From Lutjanus erythropterus (taxonomy: Eukaryota; Chordata; Actinopteri; Lutjaniformes; Lutjanidae): 64,000 nucleotides of DNA. Each line of letters opens with the position of its first letter. The first letter of the stretch is position 1. The position numbers were made by a program, and so were the translations under genes. Location of the stretch: contig CM034607.1 in the NCBI GenBank assembly GCA_020091685.1, forward strand, positions 4,812,630-4,876,629, given 5' to 3'. This document shows positions 35,020 to 46,004 of the stretch, in pieces. The notes under the pieces are model-generated. The model was not told the origin of the DNA. It searched no databases and saw only the letters and a list, made by a program, of their open reading frames with translations.

Positions 35020-35180
35020 TAAAAATGTAGCTACACTAAAACAATGTAGCTGCAATAGACACAAAAATTACTTTCCTTAGTAAGCAGTACAATGCAATGA
35101 CTGGTAAAGTAATTCAATTACTTTTTTAGAGAAATAATTGTAACTAATTACTAAATTTCAGTAACTTGCCCAGCACACAC
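35020..35180. mobile_element. Right end of a hAT-like element
   Basis: AAAGTAATTCAATTACTTTT, TGTAACTAATTACTAAATTT and CAGTAACTTGCCCAGCAC form the right tip of a teleost element related in wording to the one at 29.9 kb (CAGTGTTGGGCAAGTTAC-type tip). The left end was not found. Confidence 0.45.
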
Positions 35181-35214
35181 ATGAAAGACACCACCTCCTT
35201 GTCCCTTCGCCCGT

Positions 35215-35600
35215 CTTAACAGTCAGTCATGGACACACATTCAGCAATTCTCTCAGTCCAAATCAGCCCAGCAGTTCACTTCAGCTCACTTCAGTTTCAA
35301 CAACCTGACACAGAAGAAAAAACAAAACAAAACACCATCCTGTCACCGTCCTCTGGCTCTGGTGGCTCTAAAGCTGCTAGACAGAGCATCCATGTTTCAG
35401 GTTGTCTTCAGGTCATGGACACGCCCCCAGTGTTTCAGAGCAGAGAAATATGCTAATTTTTTCATGATTTTGAGACCTAATTTACAAACTTAGTGATGTT
35501 TTTAATCTTAAAACTTTGGGTTGAATGGTTAATAACATGTTTCTGTGGTGTGACAAACTCTGAACCCACATTTATTGTTGTTTTACACAATCTTTAAGGT
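35215..35600 (+). repeat. Dispersed repeat family A, copy 3
   Basis: Near-complete copy in plus orientation: CTCAGTCCAAATCAGCCCAG, CACCATCCTGTCACCGTCCT, ACGCCCCCAGTGTTTCAGAG and, at the right, TTAATAACATGTTTCTGTGG. It forms an inverted pair with the copy at 36.74 kb. Confidence 0.75.
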
Positions 35601-36739
35601 GGCGGCAGCTGCGGCAGCAGCAGTGAAGGGTACAGTGATGAGTGTTGTGACGGCGTTGAGCATCATGGCGCTGGTAGCGGTGACGGCGCTGAGGCCTCAT
35701 GCCCACAGCAAGTGGAGGTCTTCTGGATCAGATTACAGCTGGTGTGCAGGCAGAAGACAGCAGCCTCTCGTTAACTTTAATGAGATAAAGACATGCCCTG
35801 CTCTTTGTCTGGGGAGTTCTCGTTTTATATTCGAGTGTGTGGAAATGTGTGTGTGCCGCGACCACAGTAACCTCACAAACATAACACAAACAGAATAATG
35901 TCATGTATAAGAGGAGAATGTCAAATCTGATCACTGGTTATTTGTATTCTCTTTGATTTTCTCTGTGTACAGCTCTGCATTAAGCATGTTTGCGCTGTAT
36001 ACTGTTGATGTTCGGCTTATTTGCAAATGAGCAATGCTCTTGCTTCAACAGACCTTGACAGCTGACATTATACCAACGCTACTTTGCATCTGTGTGAAAA
36101 ACTAAATGTGTGTGCGTGTGTAAAACCAGTATATCTTTGCATGTATCTATTTGTGTGTTGAGGAGAGTGTGTGGCTGGGCGCCATGCCAGCCTCTAAGTG
36201 ACAGCACCCCCTCTCGTTGGCGCATCTTTGTCTCAGAGACTAATGGCACAGAGAGAATCAATTACCGCCATAACGTTGGTGATATGCCAGAGCTGCCGGG
36301 CGGTGGAGGAGAGAATGAGCCATTCCCATGCACCCTCTGTTTTCACCCTCCTCCTCCTCCTCCTTCTCCTTCTTTCTCTTCCTCGTCCTCTCCCATGTCA
36401 ACCAATGGCCGGTCGAGGACGGTGACATGTCCCTTCTCTTCCCGTCATCAGGCCTCTGTGGAGCACCGCAGGGAGATGGCACCCATTCCAGACACTCCCC
36501 AGAAGCCACAGTTGCACCCCGTCATCAGAGAAGCCCAGGATCCCACCGGCGAGGCGGAGAAGGACACCCTGCGGCTTGGAGACATAGTTCCACTCCACCA
36601 TTCAGTGTGGCAATATTTTACTATTTGGATTTTAGTCTTGAAGTATTGTAACTTTTATCTTAAGTGATTCAGAGACAGCGAGCAGGTGATTATCATTGAG
36701 TACCTGCTGTACACTGCTGCTAATCTGCTCTGTGTGTTG
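35601..36739. other. GC-richer spacer between inverted repeat copies
   Basis: Includes GTGACGGCG-type repeats (35605-35700), a (CTC)n/CT-rich tract (36346-36394), and 36400-36600, which is complex and GC-rich. The longest open frame in the window (36110-36667 plus, 185 codons) spans the CT tract, giving Pro and Ser runs. A pyrimidine stretch followed by CATCAG lies at 36433-36451, so a short exon cannot be excluded, but I recognise no domain. Confidence 0.35.
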
Positions 36740-37165
36740 TTAAAGGTGTAAAGCAAGAGTAAATGTGTGTTCTGAGTTTGTCACACCACAGAAACACTTG
36801 TTATTAACTGTTATTAACTGCCCAGCCAAATTTGAATGATTAAAAAGTGTAAAAGTGTATAAAATTATGTCTCAAAATCACAAAAGATTAGCAGTTTTCT
36901 CTGCTCTGAAACACTGGGGGCGTGTCTGCTCCACTGTCTCAGTGTCAAACACCACTATGACCTGAAAACACCTGAAACATGGACGCTCCGTGTAGCAGCT
37001 TAATTGGACATGTCCAGACATGTTTGAGCCACCGGAGCCAGAGGACGGTGACAGGATGGTATTTTTCTTTCTTCTGTGTCTGGTTGTTGGAACTGAAGTG
37101 AGCTGAAGTGAACTGCTGGACTGATTTGTACTGAGAGAGTCACTGGAGGGACGTTTGTTACTGAC
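36740..37165 (-). repeat. Dispersed repeat family A, copy 4
   Basis: Fullest copy in minus orientation: AAATGTGTGTTCTGAGTTTG, CAGCCAAATTTGAATGATTA, CACTGGGGGCGTGTCTGCTC, ACATGGACGCTCCGTG, GGACGGTGACAGGATGGTAT, GTGAACTGCTGGACTGATTT. About 420 bp. It has no terminal inverted repeat that I can see. Confidence 0.8.
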
Positions 37166-37679
37166 CTAGGTAGGCTGCCAGGAGGGTTCAGGTCCGCCCA
37201 AAAAATCCTGAACAGAAATAATGTTTTGCAGTCTAACTCCACAATTCTTACTACATAATTTGGTCTTTTCACACATTTTTAGCAAATATGTTCTAACGTA
37301 TAACGTTAGATAATAATGTTCTCTGTGCTCTGGGGGATTTTATTAAATTCTATGAATATAACTGATGATAAAACAGAAGGGTAGTCATGTGCAAATCCCA
37401 TCATATCTTCAGGCCAGATGTAGGACAACAAATTTAGTGAAGGAAAAAAGTATAGTGTCCACACAGCTCCCATAGCATTAACTGACCAAAATACCTAAAA
37501 AGAGAATGTTTTGATCCAATTCCACGTGGAATGTTGCCTTTGTCAGTCAAATTGAATTTCTGTGAGCTAAAATCCAGTGCAACCCTGAAGTTGTCATAAC
37601 TTCTGTTTCTGTCAGCGCATTTTTTAAAAGAAGTTCCGACACCTTTTTTACTTTCATTAAGTGAACTATATGTATGGAT
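37166..37679. other. No gene seen
   Basis: AT-rich spacer. Confidence 0.4.
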
Positions 37680-38140
37680 GTTATATGACTGCGGTCATTT
37701 TTGTGTGGCCTGGCTCAGGTTCAACTCTTTGTAAAACACGAGCAAACATTTGTTTTGGGGTTAATAAATTTTGTGGTATTTGATCGCTGTATAGAATGAT
37801 GCCCTTGCTGTTATAATGCAATATAGAATTTTAGGCTCTAATGGAGGCATTTTCTGATACTACTATCAATACGGGTAATGAAACAATAGTATTTTAATGA
37901 GCATTTTGAAATGTCACGTTTGAAAACTTTGATGGAAAAGGCTAAATGATTTACACTCGCTTGAGGTGGAATTTGTCAGATTTTTTGACCTTTAATGAAT
38001 AACTGGCGTTCTTTGATGACATCATCTTGTTGCACGGTTTTCCTCTGCGATGGTACGATGGTTTTCTGACTGGAGAATTGGCACCACCTACTGGTTATCT
38101 CGATGAACCGACTCCTAATGATCGCTTAAAGGTAGTGTGT
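37680..38140. repeat. Dispersed repeat shared with 14.9 kb
   Basis: TTATATGACTGCGGTCAT, GGCTCAGGTTCAACTCTTTG and GTTAATAAATTTTGTGGTAT parallel blocks at 14915-15080. The right part ends in GGCACCACCTACTGGTTATC, a tail found in several teleost repeats. Confidence 0.45.
38079..38098 (-). promoter_or_regulatory. Weak CTCF-like motif, minus
   Basis: TTGGCACCACCTACTGGTTA; the reverse complement contains CCAGTAGGTGGTGCC, a partial match to the CTCF core. It lies in a repeat tail. Confidence 0.25.
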
Positions 38141-38668
38141 TGAAACAAGCATCAATTCACATTTTCTTTTGCTGATTTACTCAAGATTGTGTTAAAATTT
38201 GGAATACATTTGGATGGAAAAACAACTACACTTGTCCTCAGAGTTGTCTCTGAGGTGAAAACTGGAGACAAACAGGTTACAAACAGATCTGTTGTTTGAA
38301 ACACGTGGAAGTGCTTAAACAGAAGCCTCTAACAACAAATGCTATCTAGTTTCATTCGGTAGGATCCTGTGTTTCTGGAGCTTCACCCATACAAGGGAAT
38401 AGATTTTGAACATTACCTTTCAAATCTATCTCCCACAAATCCCTCTACTTTATAGAAGTTGAATAAGTGCCCTTAATGGTCTGCACTTGACTTGGCAGAC
38501 TGTCATTCTAAGGCAGTGCACTTAACAGTTTCTATGTGAAATCTGAAAACTTGAAGCAATCATGTCTCTGCTGAGAGAGCTTTAAAACTCGAGAATTACC
38601 CCCCTAAAGAGACCGGGCGATTTTCACCATTGAACTTCACAAACATTTCTAATTTTTGCTGAAAAATT
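38141..38668. other. No gene seen
   Basis: AT-rich spacer. Confidence 0.4.
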
Positions 38669-38713
38669 AAACATGTCTGGTTAAAGTTGGTACAACTTTA
38701 ACCAGACATGTTT
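38669..38713. repeat. Perfect 21-bp inverted repeat, 3-nt loop
   Basis: 38669-38689 is the exact reverse complement of 38693-38713, with GTA between. The arms contain ACATGTCTGGTTAAAGTTG. The flanks do not pair, so it is an isolated hairpin. Confidence 0.9.
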
Positions 38714-39559
38714 CAGAACTCAACATTTTTCTTTTCCAAGAAGGACTGAATATTTTGTGGTTTTTTTTTATGGGCTGAAAAATGGACTCTAACATTTGTC
38801 TTCGAATGGGTTTATTTATTGAGAAAAATCAGTGCCTTGTACTTGTTACTTTTTGAAGGAGCAAAATGGTGTTTTCTCTTGGTGTAAATGGTTGTCTATT
38901 TTCACGGTTGTGTGAACTTATCCATTCATTTAAGGCGTACATCCTTTGTGGTGGCTTCTTGTATATGACTGTGCGACTGGACAATATTTGTCAGGTTATT
39001 ACCTGGCTGGCACCCCAGGTGTAAACTAACTAACAACTAATAAGACTAATAATAATAAAAATAAATAAATTAAATAAATAATAAAGAAATATAATATAAC
39101 AAAAGCTGTCACAACTCACACATGCACAGTTGGAAGTGATTACATGATCCCCTCCCATCTTACGCCTGTTGGGGATAAAAATTGTAATATAAAAACTATG
39201 GAAACCTATGTTGCTACTTTGGAATGAAGCTACCAGTCGCTCAAATACTTCTTTTTTCCCCATTTCCCAACTCTTTAGGTTTGATTTGAATTTCCTGACA
39301 ACAGCATGAAAATATTCTCTTTTTAGTCCGGATGAAGTTATAAAATGCGAGCCTTTAAAGCGTATCTTCACCATCCTGGGACGCTGCGTCTCTCTACTGA
39401 GAACCGGCATTAAAATAATAACATTTCTTGATGTGTGCATTTATTGAATGTGATCAAACGCCTCAGTGGAATCAGTTCTGGGTAGCTCCATCATAATCAT
39501 CATATCAACACAAATAATGACTTTCTGTTATTAATTATTTAAGAGTGTTTGTTGGAATT
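38714..39559. other. No gene seen
   Basis: Contains an AAT/AAAT-rich tract at about 39040-39100. The 136-codon minus frame (39030-39440) ends inside it and has no motif. Confidence 0.4.
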
Positions 39560-40010
39560 GCGTTTGAATCGCAGTAATCGGGCAGGAAAACAGAGGCATG
39601 CTGGGATTGTCTGCAGGTCCGTTTAGTTACACCTGATGTAAAAACCACAAATATTTGAAGCGGAAAGCCTCCTCTGCACACTGCATCTTTTAATACGGGC
39701 CTTCTCAACAGCAAAACAGCATGAAGAGCCACATGAAAAGCTCGTGGCGGTAGTTAGAGTACATAAGCGGTCTCAACACGCTGACTGTCGAATTTAAAGG
39801 GCCGCGGAAAGAGAACAAGTCCCTTTGTACGACCCGCTTTCTGAAGCCCAGCCACGAGAAAACGAACATCGTCTCAGCCCTGATCTCGCACGCTGAGTTT
39901 TTCAAATTATCCATCAAACGGGATCAGATTGTCTCACTTCTTTCACAGCTTCAAACAGACTGCGAGAAGAGAGAGGAGGAGGGTTAGACGGAGAGAAAGA
40001 GAGGTGGACG
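39560..40010. other. Repeat-poor block, candidate conserved non-coding DNA
   Basis: Complex, CpG-containing sequence (for example GTCGAATTTAAAGGGCCGCG and CGACCCGCTTTCTGAAGCCC) without transposon text or a recognisable frame. The call rests on composition alone. Confidence 0.2.
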
Positions 40011-40779
40011 CAGGCATCTGACAAACTCATCTGCAACGTAGAGGAGAAGTAGAGCGTCTGTGGTAGGAAAACTAAAAGAGATGTCTGTCTTCTGCTGTTA
40101 CAGTAAATAGCTTTTATATACTTGGGTAACAAAAAAAAAAAGAAAAAAACGCAGTACCCTACCCTGGCTGTGAAAGCTGTCTCGTCTAGACGTGGTAAAC
40201 GGGCTACATTTGAAGTGTTGCCAAATAAAAGATGAGCTGTTACTCAAAGGCCTCTTCACTCTCTTTATCTCCCCTCAGCCTCTCTTCCCTCTGAAGTTTC
40301 TACCATTCGCTGCTGATGGCACCTGTTTTCAGGAGGACAAGCAGAAAAGTTAGCATCACAGTGAGAGAAACACTCCTCCACAGGGCTGTTCATCCAGAAA
40401 CTAAGCTGCTGGTCAGCTAAATCATTAATACGCCTCAGCTGGACGGGGTCAGGTGGCCCGCGCTGTCAGAGGGAAACTGGTTTTTCTTTTTCTGTTGTTT
40501 TCTCTTTCCTGCTTTTATTTTTCTGTAATGATTTCTATAGCAACTTCTTGCAAACTTTTAATTATATTTTAAAAAATCTTGGAAAAGCTTAATTGCATAA
40601 GAATTATTTTTGTAGCTGTATTTTGTATGTCAAACAAAGTTATTTTCTGGGATTCTTTAACTAGGAAAAGTAGCAATCTGAGCCTGTATTTATTATTAGC
40701 GTGTGAGGACGCTATTAAAACTGAAGGAATTATCATTAATTATTTACTATTTACTATTTGCTGAATTCAGTCGTATTTT
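40011..40779. other. No gene seen
   Basis: Spacer with an A-rich run at 40129-40149. Confidence 0.4.
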
Positions 40780-41400
40780 TGAAGGGCTAAACAAGCTCAA
40801 AAACTCACCCAACTTTGCACATACATGCTTGGGCGTGGCAAAGTCCCCTACAAAATTTCAACGAAGCAGCCCCCTCCGCACATTTGACGTAGACATATGC
40901 AATTCGGTGGGAACATGCAGCAAGTGCAGACTTGCGGAAAAGCCTCTTGGAGCCATACCCTAAACCCAACAGGAAGTCGGACATTTTGAATTTAACGTGT
41001 AGTTTTGGCGCCATTTCTTACCATTTCCAGGCGTTGTATTTTAACAAACTCATCCAACAGAATTAATCAGATCAACATCAAAACTGCTTTGCGCCATCTA
41101 GATTTGTTCGTGATCAAATGCAATTAAAAGCTTTAGTTTTTGTTGCGTGGCGGGCAGTTTTTTGTTGTTTTGCCATAAAACAGGACGTTGCTGTAACTTT
41201 ATTGTAAATGGTTAAATCTGCCCTAAATTTGAGAGCTTGAGAGTCCTGGACAGATGACATCTACATGACAATACTCAGTCATAATCATAGCGCCACCTGC
41301 TGGCAACAGGAAATGACATGTTTTGTACTGTCATGTGCTGCTCCGAGCAGGTTGATTAAATCCAATGTTGGACACAAAACAAGTGAAAATTCAGAGCCTC
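40780..41400. repeat. Abundant teleost dispersed repeat
   Basis: Text such as AAAATTTCAACGAAGCAGCC, AAACCCAACAGGAAGTCGGA, CCATTTCCAGGCGTTGTATT and AGCGCCACCTGCTGGCAACA is, to my knowledge, typical of one high-copy teleost repeat. It is non-coding and its transposon class is uncertain. Confidence 0.6.
41288..41306 (-). promoter_or_regulatory. CTCF-like motif inside a common repeat
   Basis: TAGCGCCACCTGCTGGCAA; the reverse complement TTGCCAGCAGGTGGCGC fits the CTCF core (CCAGCAGGTGGCGC). Because the host repeat is high-copy, such motifs may be spread by it. Confidence 0.4.
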
Positions 41401-41432
41401 CTCAGTCAGTTCATCTTCAGGATTGAGGCCAC

Positions 41433-41692
41433 GAAGGCTTTTGTCTTGTTACATCTTTAAATTTTGTTCTGTTACATCTTTAACGTGGGCTGGCATTGTT
41501 TCATTGTTGTCATCTTTTTGCACTGTTATTGTATTATTTCATTTAAGTCTTGTTATGTCTTTTGCATTGTTTACTTCTTGTTTCATCTTTTATGCTGTTT
41601 TTGTCTCGCTACATTGTTTTCGTCTTGTTAGTCGTTTTCATCTTGTTACATCTTTTTCATCATTTTCATGTCTTTGCGTCTGTTGTGCATCA
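41433..41692. repeat. T-rich short-unit array
   Basis: Loose repetition of TTTTCATCTTGTTACATC and TTTTGTCTTGTTA words. The same array type recurs at 59.4 and 60.2-60.7 kb. Hydrophobic-looking frames here (41423-41753) follow from the T content. Confidence 0.7.
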
Positions 41693-43214
41693 TATACACC
41701 AATGCATCACCTGTTATCTTCTATCTATTTTGGTTGAAACAAGCCTGTTTTGAAAAGGTATGGAATAGAAAGAACAGATATTTGTGCTAAAATGTGGGGA
41801 GCAAAGGTAAAAAGTTGTCAGCAAAATAGATACTCAAGTAAAGATACAGACACAGATACCTGAAAAATATACTGAAATACAGAATAAAAGTATTTTTACT
41901 TAGTTACTGACTTAGCACTGACTTTGTGCAGGCTCAGGTCTCAAGGGCATAACTGTGAGTGTTAGTTATGCTCCAAATCTTTTTTTTTTTTTTGACAACA
42001 TGAGTATAAACATCAGGTTGATGCCCAATAAAAAGGCACCGAATAAAAATAATTATCTGCGTTTTGCAGCCTAGGCAGAGCAGAGTGTGTTGCTCTCTGT
42101 CTCAGCTACGGTTTGTAATGTAGGTTAAAATACTGTAGCAGGTAGCGACAGCCCACATTTCCCATCATGCCTTGTGCTGGGCTGAGTACTTTGTGGTTAG
42201 CTGTTTGACTCAGTAAGTTTCCAAAATACAAAGTAATGTGTCTCTTCAAAACATGGTGGTTTATGTTGGTAGTTGTCATTTTTCTGCTGGCTTACAGTTC
42301 TAACCATTGAACATTTCTTCACACCAGCTGTGTTTTGCTTCAGTTTCACACATTTATTGACTCTGTCACCTGCATAATGAAGCATAACTCAACCTCATTA
42401 CAACAGGAAAAAAATAATATAGGCTCTTACTTTATTTCCAGTTGATTGTTTCATTTATTTCAAATAATAGCTGGATCACAACAGCCAGAGAGTTTTCAAC
42501 AACATCCCTGAGTGAGCCTGTGTAATGCGTGCAAGATGTGGCGCAGGCTGTACCTTTTACTGCATATACATGGTGTGTGTGCATGTTGCTAAGTTACTGA
42601 AAAACTGAGAAATTGTTTAGGAATTTTCTACAGAAATACTTTGTGTTATTACCTAATCCTCTGGTCCTTTCTTGCAGAGGGGCTCGGTGTCCAAGTCTAC
42701 TTTGAAGGCTTTATTTTACTTCACTCCCACTGTCCTGGGCACACAAAGATAAGAATCAATATGCAGTAGGTAGCAGGAATGGCTGGAGGACAGGACCATA
42801 TCCATATCTATACAACGAAATGATCACTGTAACATTATTATCCCAAATATAAAGCTAAAATAGAGAATCCGCTAATTGATTTTCTTGTGAAACTGCAAAG
42901 CCAGTGCACAAACCTGCCTCTACCATCGTGTCCAATATGGAATAATCCACCGTTACCTGCAGGTGGTATAACACTGCTGCAGAGAACCTGGCAACACCAA
43001 AATATCTGTCAGATTGGACAGGTTACAAGGCATGGAGATATTATACCATTCTGTGAGCTGGAAGTGCAGTCTGGCCTCCGTGATTCTGTATTTTTTACAC
43101 TATTTACATCTAAGATCTGTCTTTAAAAAAATCACATCCAAGGAAATCATACTGGGATCTAAAAATGTAACATTCTGGATTTTTATTTTTTTTATTTTGA
43201 AATATGAACCTCTT
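41693..43214. other. No gene seen
   Basis: AT-rich DNA with a T13 run at about 41980-41993. Confidence 0.4.
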
Positions 43215-43575
43215 GTGTCGTGCACTTTCCTGTCTTTTCCCGCCTTTCATCAACCACACCTGCTGCCACTTAACTCACCTGCCCTTGATTATCCTCTTAG
43301 CCATCCCTGTCTATATAAACCCACCAGCTCCTCATGTCTCTGCCAGATTGTCTTTGTCCTTCTGCATTATAGCTTTCTAGCATTCTTTGTGTTTGAATCC
43401 CTGGATTTTCTTTTGAACTTTGCCTATTCCCTGTCCATTTTGTTAGCTTTTTTTTGGACTCCTTGTTTGTGCATTACCTTTTTGGACTCTAGTAAAGACC
43501 GTGCTTTCTTTTGAACCCTGCTCAACCTCTTGTGTGTCCTCTGCATTTGAGTCTGAGGTTTCACCAGAGTTATTA
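43215..43575 (+). mobile_element. Putative solo LTR of a retrotransposon
   Basis: About 360 bp with pyrimidine-rich CACCTGC-type text, a TATA-like CTATATAAACCC (43311-43322) following GATTATCCTCTTAGCC, and a 3' part TCTGCATTTGAGTC...GTTATTACA. This order and wording are typical of teleost LTRs (Ty3/Gypsy type most likely) in which the TATA box sits before a GCCAGATTGTCT-like start region. I see no internal coding region next to it and no convincing 5-bp target duplication. Confidence 0.45.
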
Positions 43576-43727
43576 CAGAAAATGTCATTGATAGCAAACA
43601 GGAGAAACTATCTCAGCTACATAAAAGTTATTATGTTTATCCTTCCATGACAGCACTATCCATATGTGTCTTAACTGTGTGAGATATAAAATACATCAAA
43701 TGAACATCATACATTTGGTTTATCATA

Positions 43728-44999
43728 CAATGATTCCAAAAAGGCTGCGACACTGTAAGACTTTAATAAAAACATAATGCAGTGATTTGCAAATACTTCT
43801 CGAGGTCTATGCAGATTTACTGTGATCACCTTTTCTTTTAACAATGCTCAGTCAGCGTTTGGGAACTGAGGACAGTAATTGTATGTATATATGACTTCAG
43901 GTGCTCAACAGTCTGGGGTTTCTGATATCATGTTTTGTGCTTCATAATGCACCACACATTTTCAATGGGACACAGGTCTGGATTGCAGGCAGGTACCTCA
44001 ACTCTTTCACTATGAAGCCACGCTGTTGGAGCACGTCCACAATGTATCTTGGCATTGTCTTGCTGAAATAAGCAGGGACATCTCTGAAAAAGACGTCGTC
44101 TGGATGGCAGCATATGTCTCTCCAAAACCTGTATGTACCTTTCAGCATCAATGGGGCCTTCACAGTTGGCACTACTAACAATCTGGATGGTCCTTTTCCT
44201 CTTCAGCCCAGAGGACACGACATCCATTATTTCCAAAAACAATCTGAAATGTGGACTCGTCAGACCACAGCACACTTTTCCACTTTGTGTCAGTCCATCT
44301 CAGATGAGCTCAGGTCCAGAGAAGTCTGCAGTTTTTCTGGATGTTGTTGATATGTCTTTCTCTTTACTGACAACGGTTCTCCAAAGTGTTCCTGAGCCCA
44401 TGTAGTGTCCTTTATACAATGATGTGGGTTTTTAATGCAGTGCTGCCTGAGGGGTCAAAGGTCACAGACATTCAATGTTGGTTTTCAGCCTTGACCCTTA
44501 CATGCAGAGATTTCTCTGGATTCTTTTCATGATATTATGGACTGTAGATGGTAAAATCTCTAAATTCCTGTAGTTTTGTGTTGAGAAATGCTGTTCTTAA
44601 ACTGTTGGACTTGCCCAAGCAGTTTTTTCACAAAGTGGTGAACCTCACCCCACCCATGCTTGTGAGCCTTTGGAGGACGCCTCTCTAATACCCAATCATG
44701 ATACTGTCACCTGTTACAAGTCAACCTGTTTACATGTTGAAAGTTCCAATCAGATGTTTTTCAAGCATTTCATAACTTTCTCACTCTTTTGTTGCCCCAT
44801 CCCAATTTTATTGACATGTTGCAGGCATCAAATTCAGAATGAATGCATATTAACAAAAAGCAGAAAAGTTTGAACATTAAATATCTTATCTTTGTACTGT
44901 ATTCAGTTGAATATAGGTCTTAATGTACTGGCAAATCATTGCATTCTGTTTTTATTTGTGTTTTATACAACATCCCAACTTTTTTGGAACTGGGATTGA
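43728..44999 (-). mobile_element. Tc1-like element with long terminal inverted repeats
   Basis: The left end (ATTCCAAAAAGGCTGCGACA, then AATAAAAACATAATGCAGTG ATTTGCAAATAC) and the reversed right end (GTTCCAAAAAAGTTGGGATG, then AATAAAAACAGAATGCAATG ATTTGCCAGTAC) are alignable over about 65 bp. A TA sits at 43726-43727. The full length is about 1.27 kb, the normal size for the superfamily. The transposase lies reversed inside and is dead. Confidence 0.85.
43928..44660 (-). pseudogene. Tc1-type transposase, C-terminal half readable
   Basis: The minus frame at 43928-44275 holds RLFQRCPCLFQQDNAKIH with the second catalytic Asp, and PACNPDLCPIENVWCIMKHK with the catalytic Glu. Upstream, CGGTCTGACGAGTCCACATT-like text (about 44260) is the first Asp region (SDEST). 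I count 31 residues between the second Asp and the Glu, where DD34E would be expected, so about three residues appear deleted. Stops and frame changes occur before 44275. It would have encoded the cut-and-paste enzyme for this element and is not functional. Confidence 0.8.
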
Positions 45000-46004
45000 G
45001 CATTGGGTTTATATTAAACCGCATAAATTACAAAAAAATACCCAAATGGTGCTGCCATGGCTGTGGTAAGATTGACACATTCATGCATTAATAGTAGCTC
45101 TGTGAGGCATCATTATTTCTCCACATATCAGTGTAGGTTTATGTTATCTAATGATAAAAATGTCGCACGTTATTGTCTGAGCACGTGCACAGTCAGTTAC
45201 CAGAACTACAGAGGAAGAGCCCAGGAATGGTCTTCAGCCCACAGGGTGGAGAGTCTCGTGGCTGTGTAGGAATGTGTTTGGCCAGACTCGACACTCAGCG
45301 CCCAGCTTGTCAGGTCAGCCCGCCGGTAGCCGGCTGCATTATCAAGAGGCCTGGTATGGGCTTGGGTTTGATGAGGTGGATGACCAGCGGTTGAATCACA
45401 TAAGATCGCAGGTTTCTGTGGCCAACAACTTCCTCTTTCCCCTCAGCGCTGACTGTCAGGACAGTATTTTAAGGCTGCGGTTAAAGATTCCGATAGTGTG
45501 AGATGGCTGTGTGTTCATCGCTCGTTAGGCTGCTTCGTCTCTTCGCGCTCACAATAAACACAGCGTACCAACATTCCTACCCACATGCGTGTTTTCATGC
45601 AGCACATCCACATGCACCACACCATTCCAGCTGTAATGATGGAGAGTTCCCGCCCTCAGAGGGACAGACATGACAGTAGAGCTCTGCAGAGAGGAATCCA
45701 GTCCTCTGGAGGAGTCTCGCACAACTGCATTGACAGTGTGAAGCATACAGAATGTAGAAATATAACATGATACATGAATAAAACACAACTTGTATCTCCT
45801 CAGCAAGAATGGGGAAATAGAGTTGTAACAGAGTGAGTCAACATGTCAAGACTGATACATGTGAAGGACTTTTATACAATGGAAGAAAAGGCCCCACCCT
45901 CACAGCATGCATGTGATGTATACTGCTACCTTGATGTTAACGTTATCTTTTAAACTCTAATTGTACTTGGTTCTTTGAATACGTGCAGGATTCATTTGTT
46001 AAAG
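45000..46004. other. No gene seen
   Basis: Moderately GC-rich around 45200-45750, with frames on both strands and no recognised domain. It might be unique conserved DNA; evidence is lacking. Confidence 0.35.

Noticed and set aside
36110-36667. Longest open frame (185 codons) as a protein-coding gene
   Set aside because: Its Pro and Ser runs come from a CT-rich tract, overlapping frames are open on both strands, and no domain or start context is recognisable.
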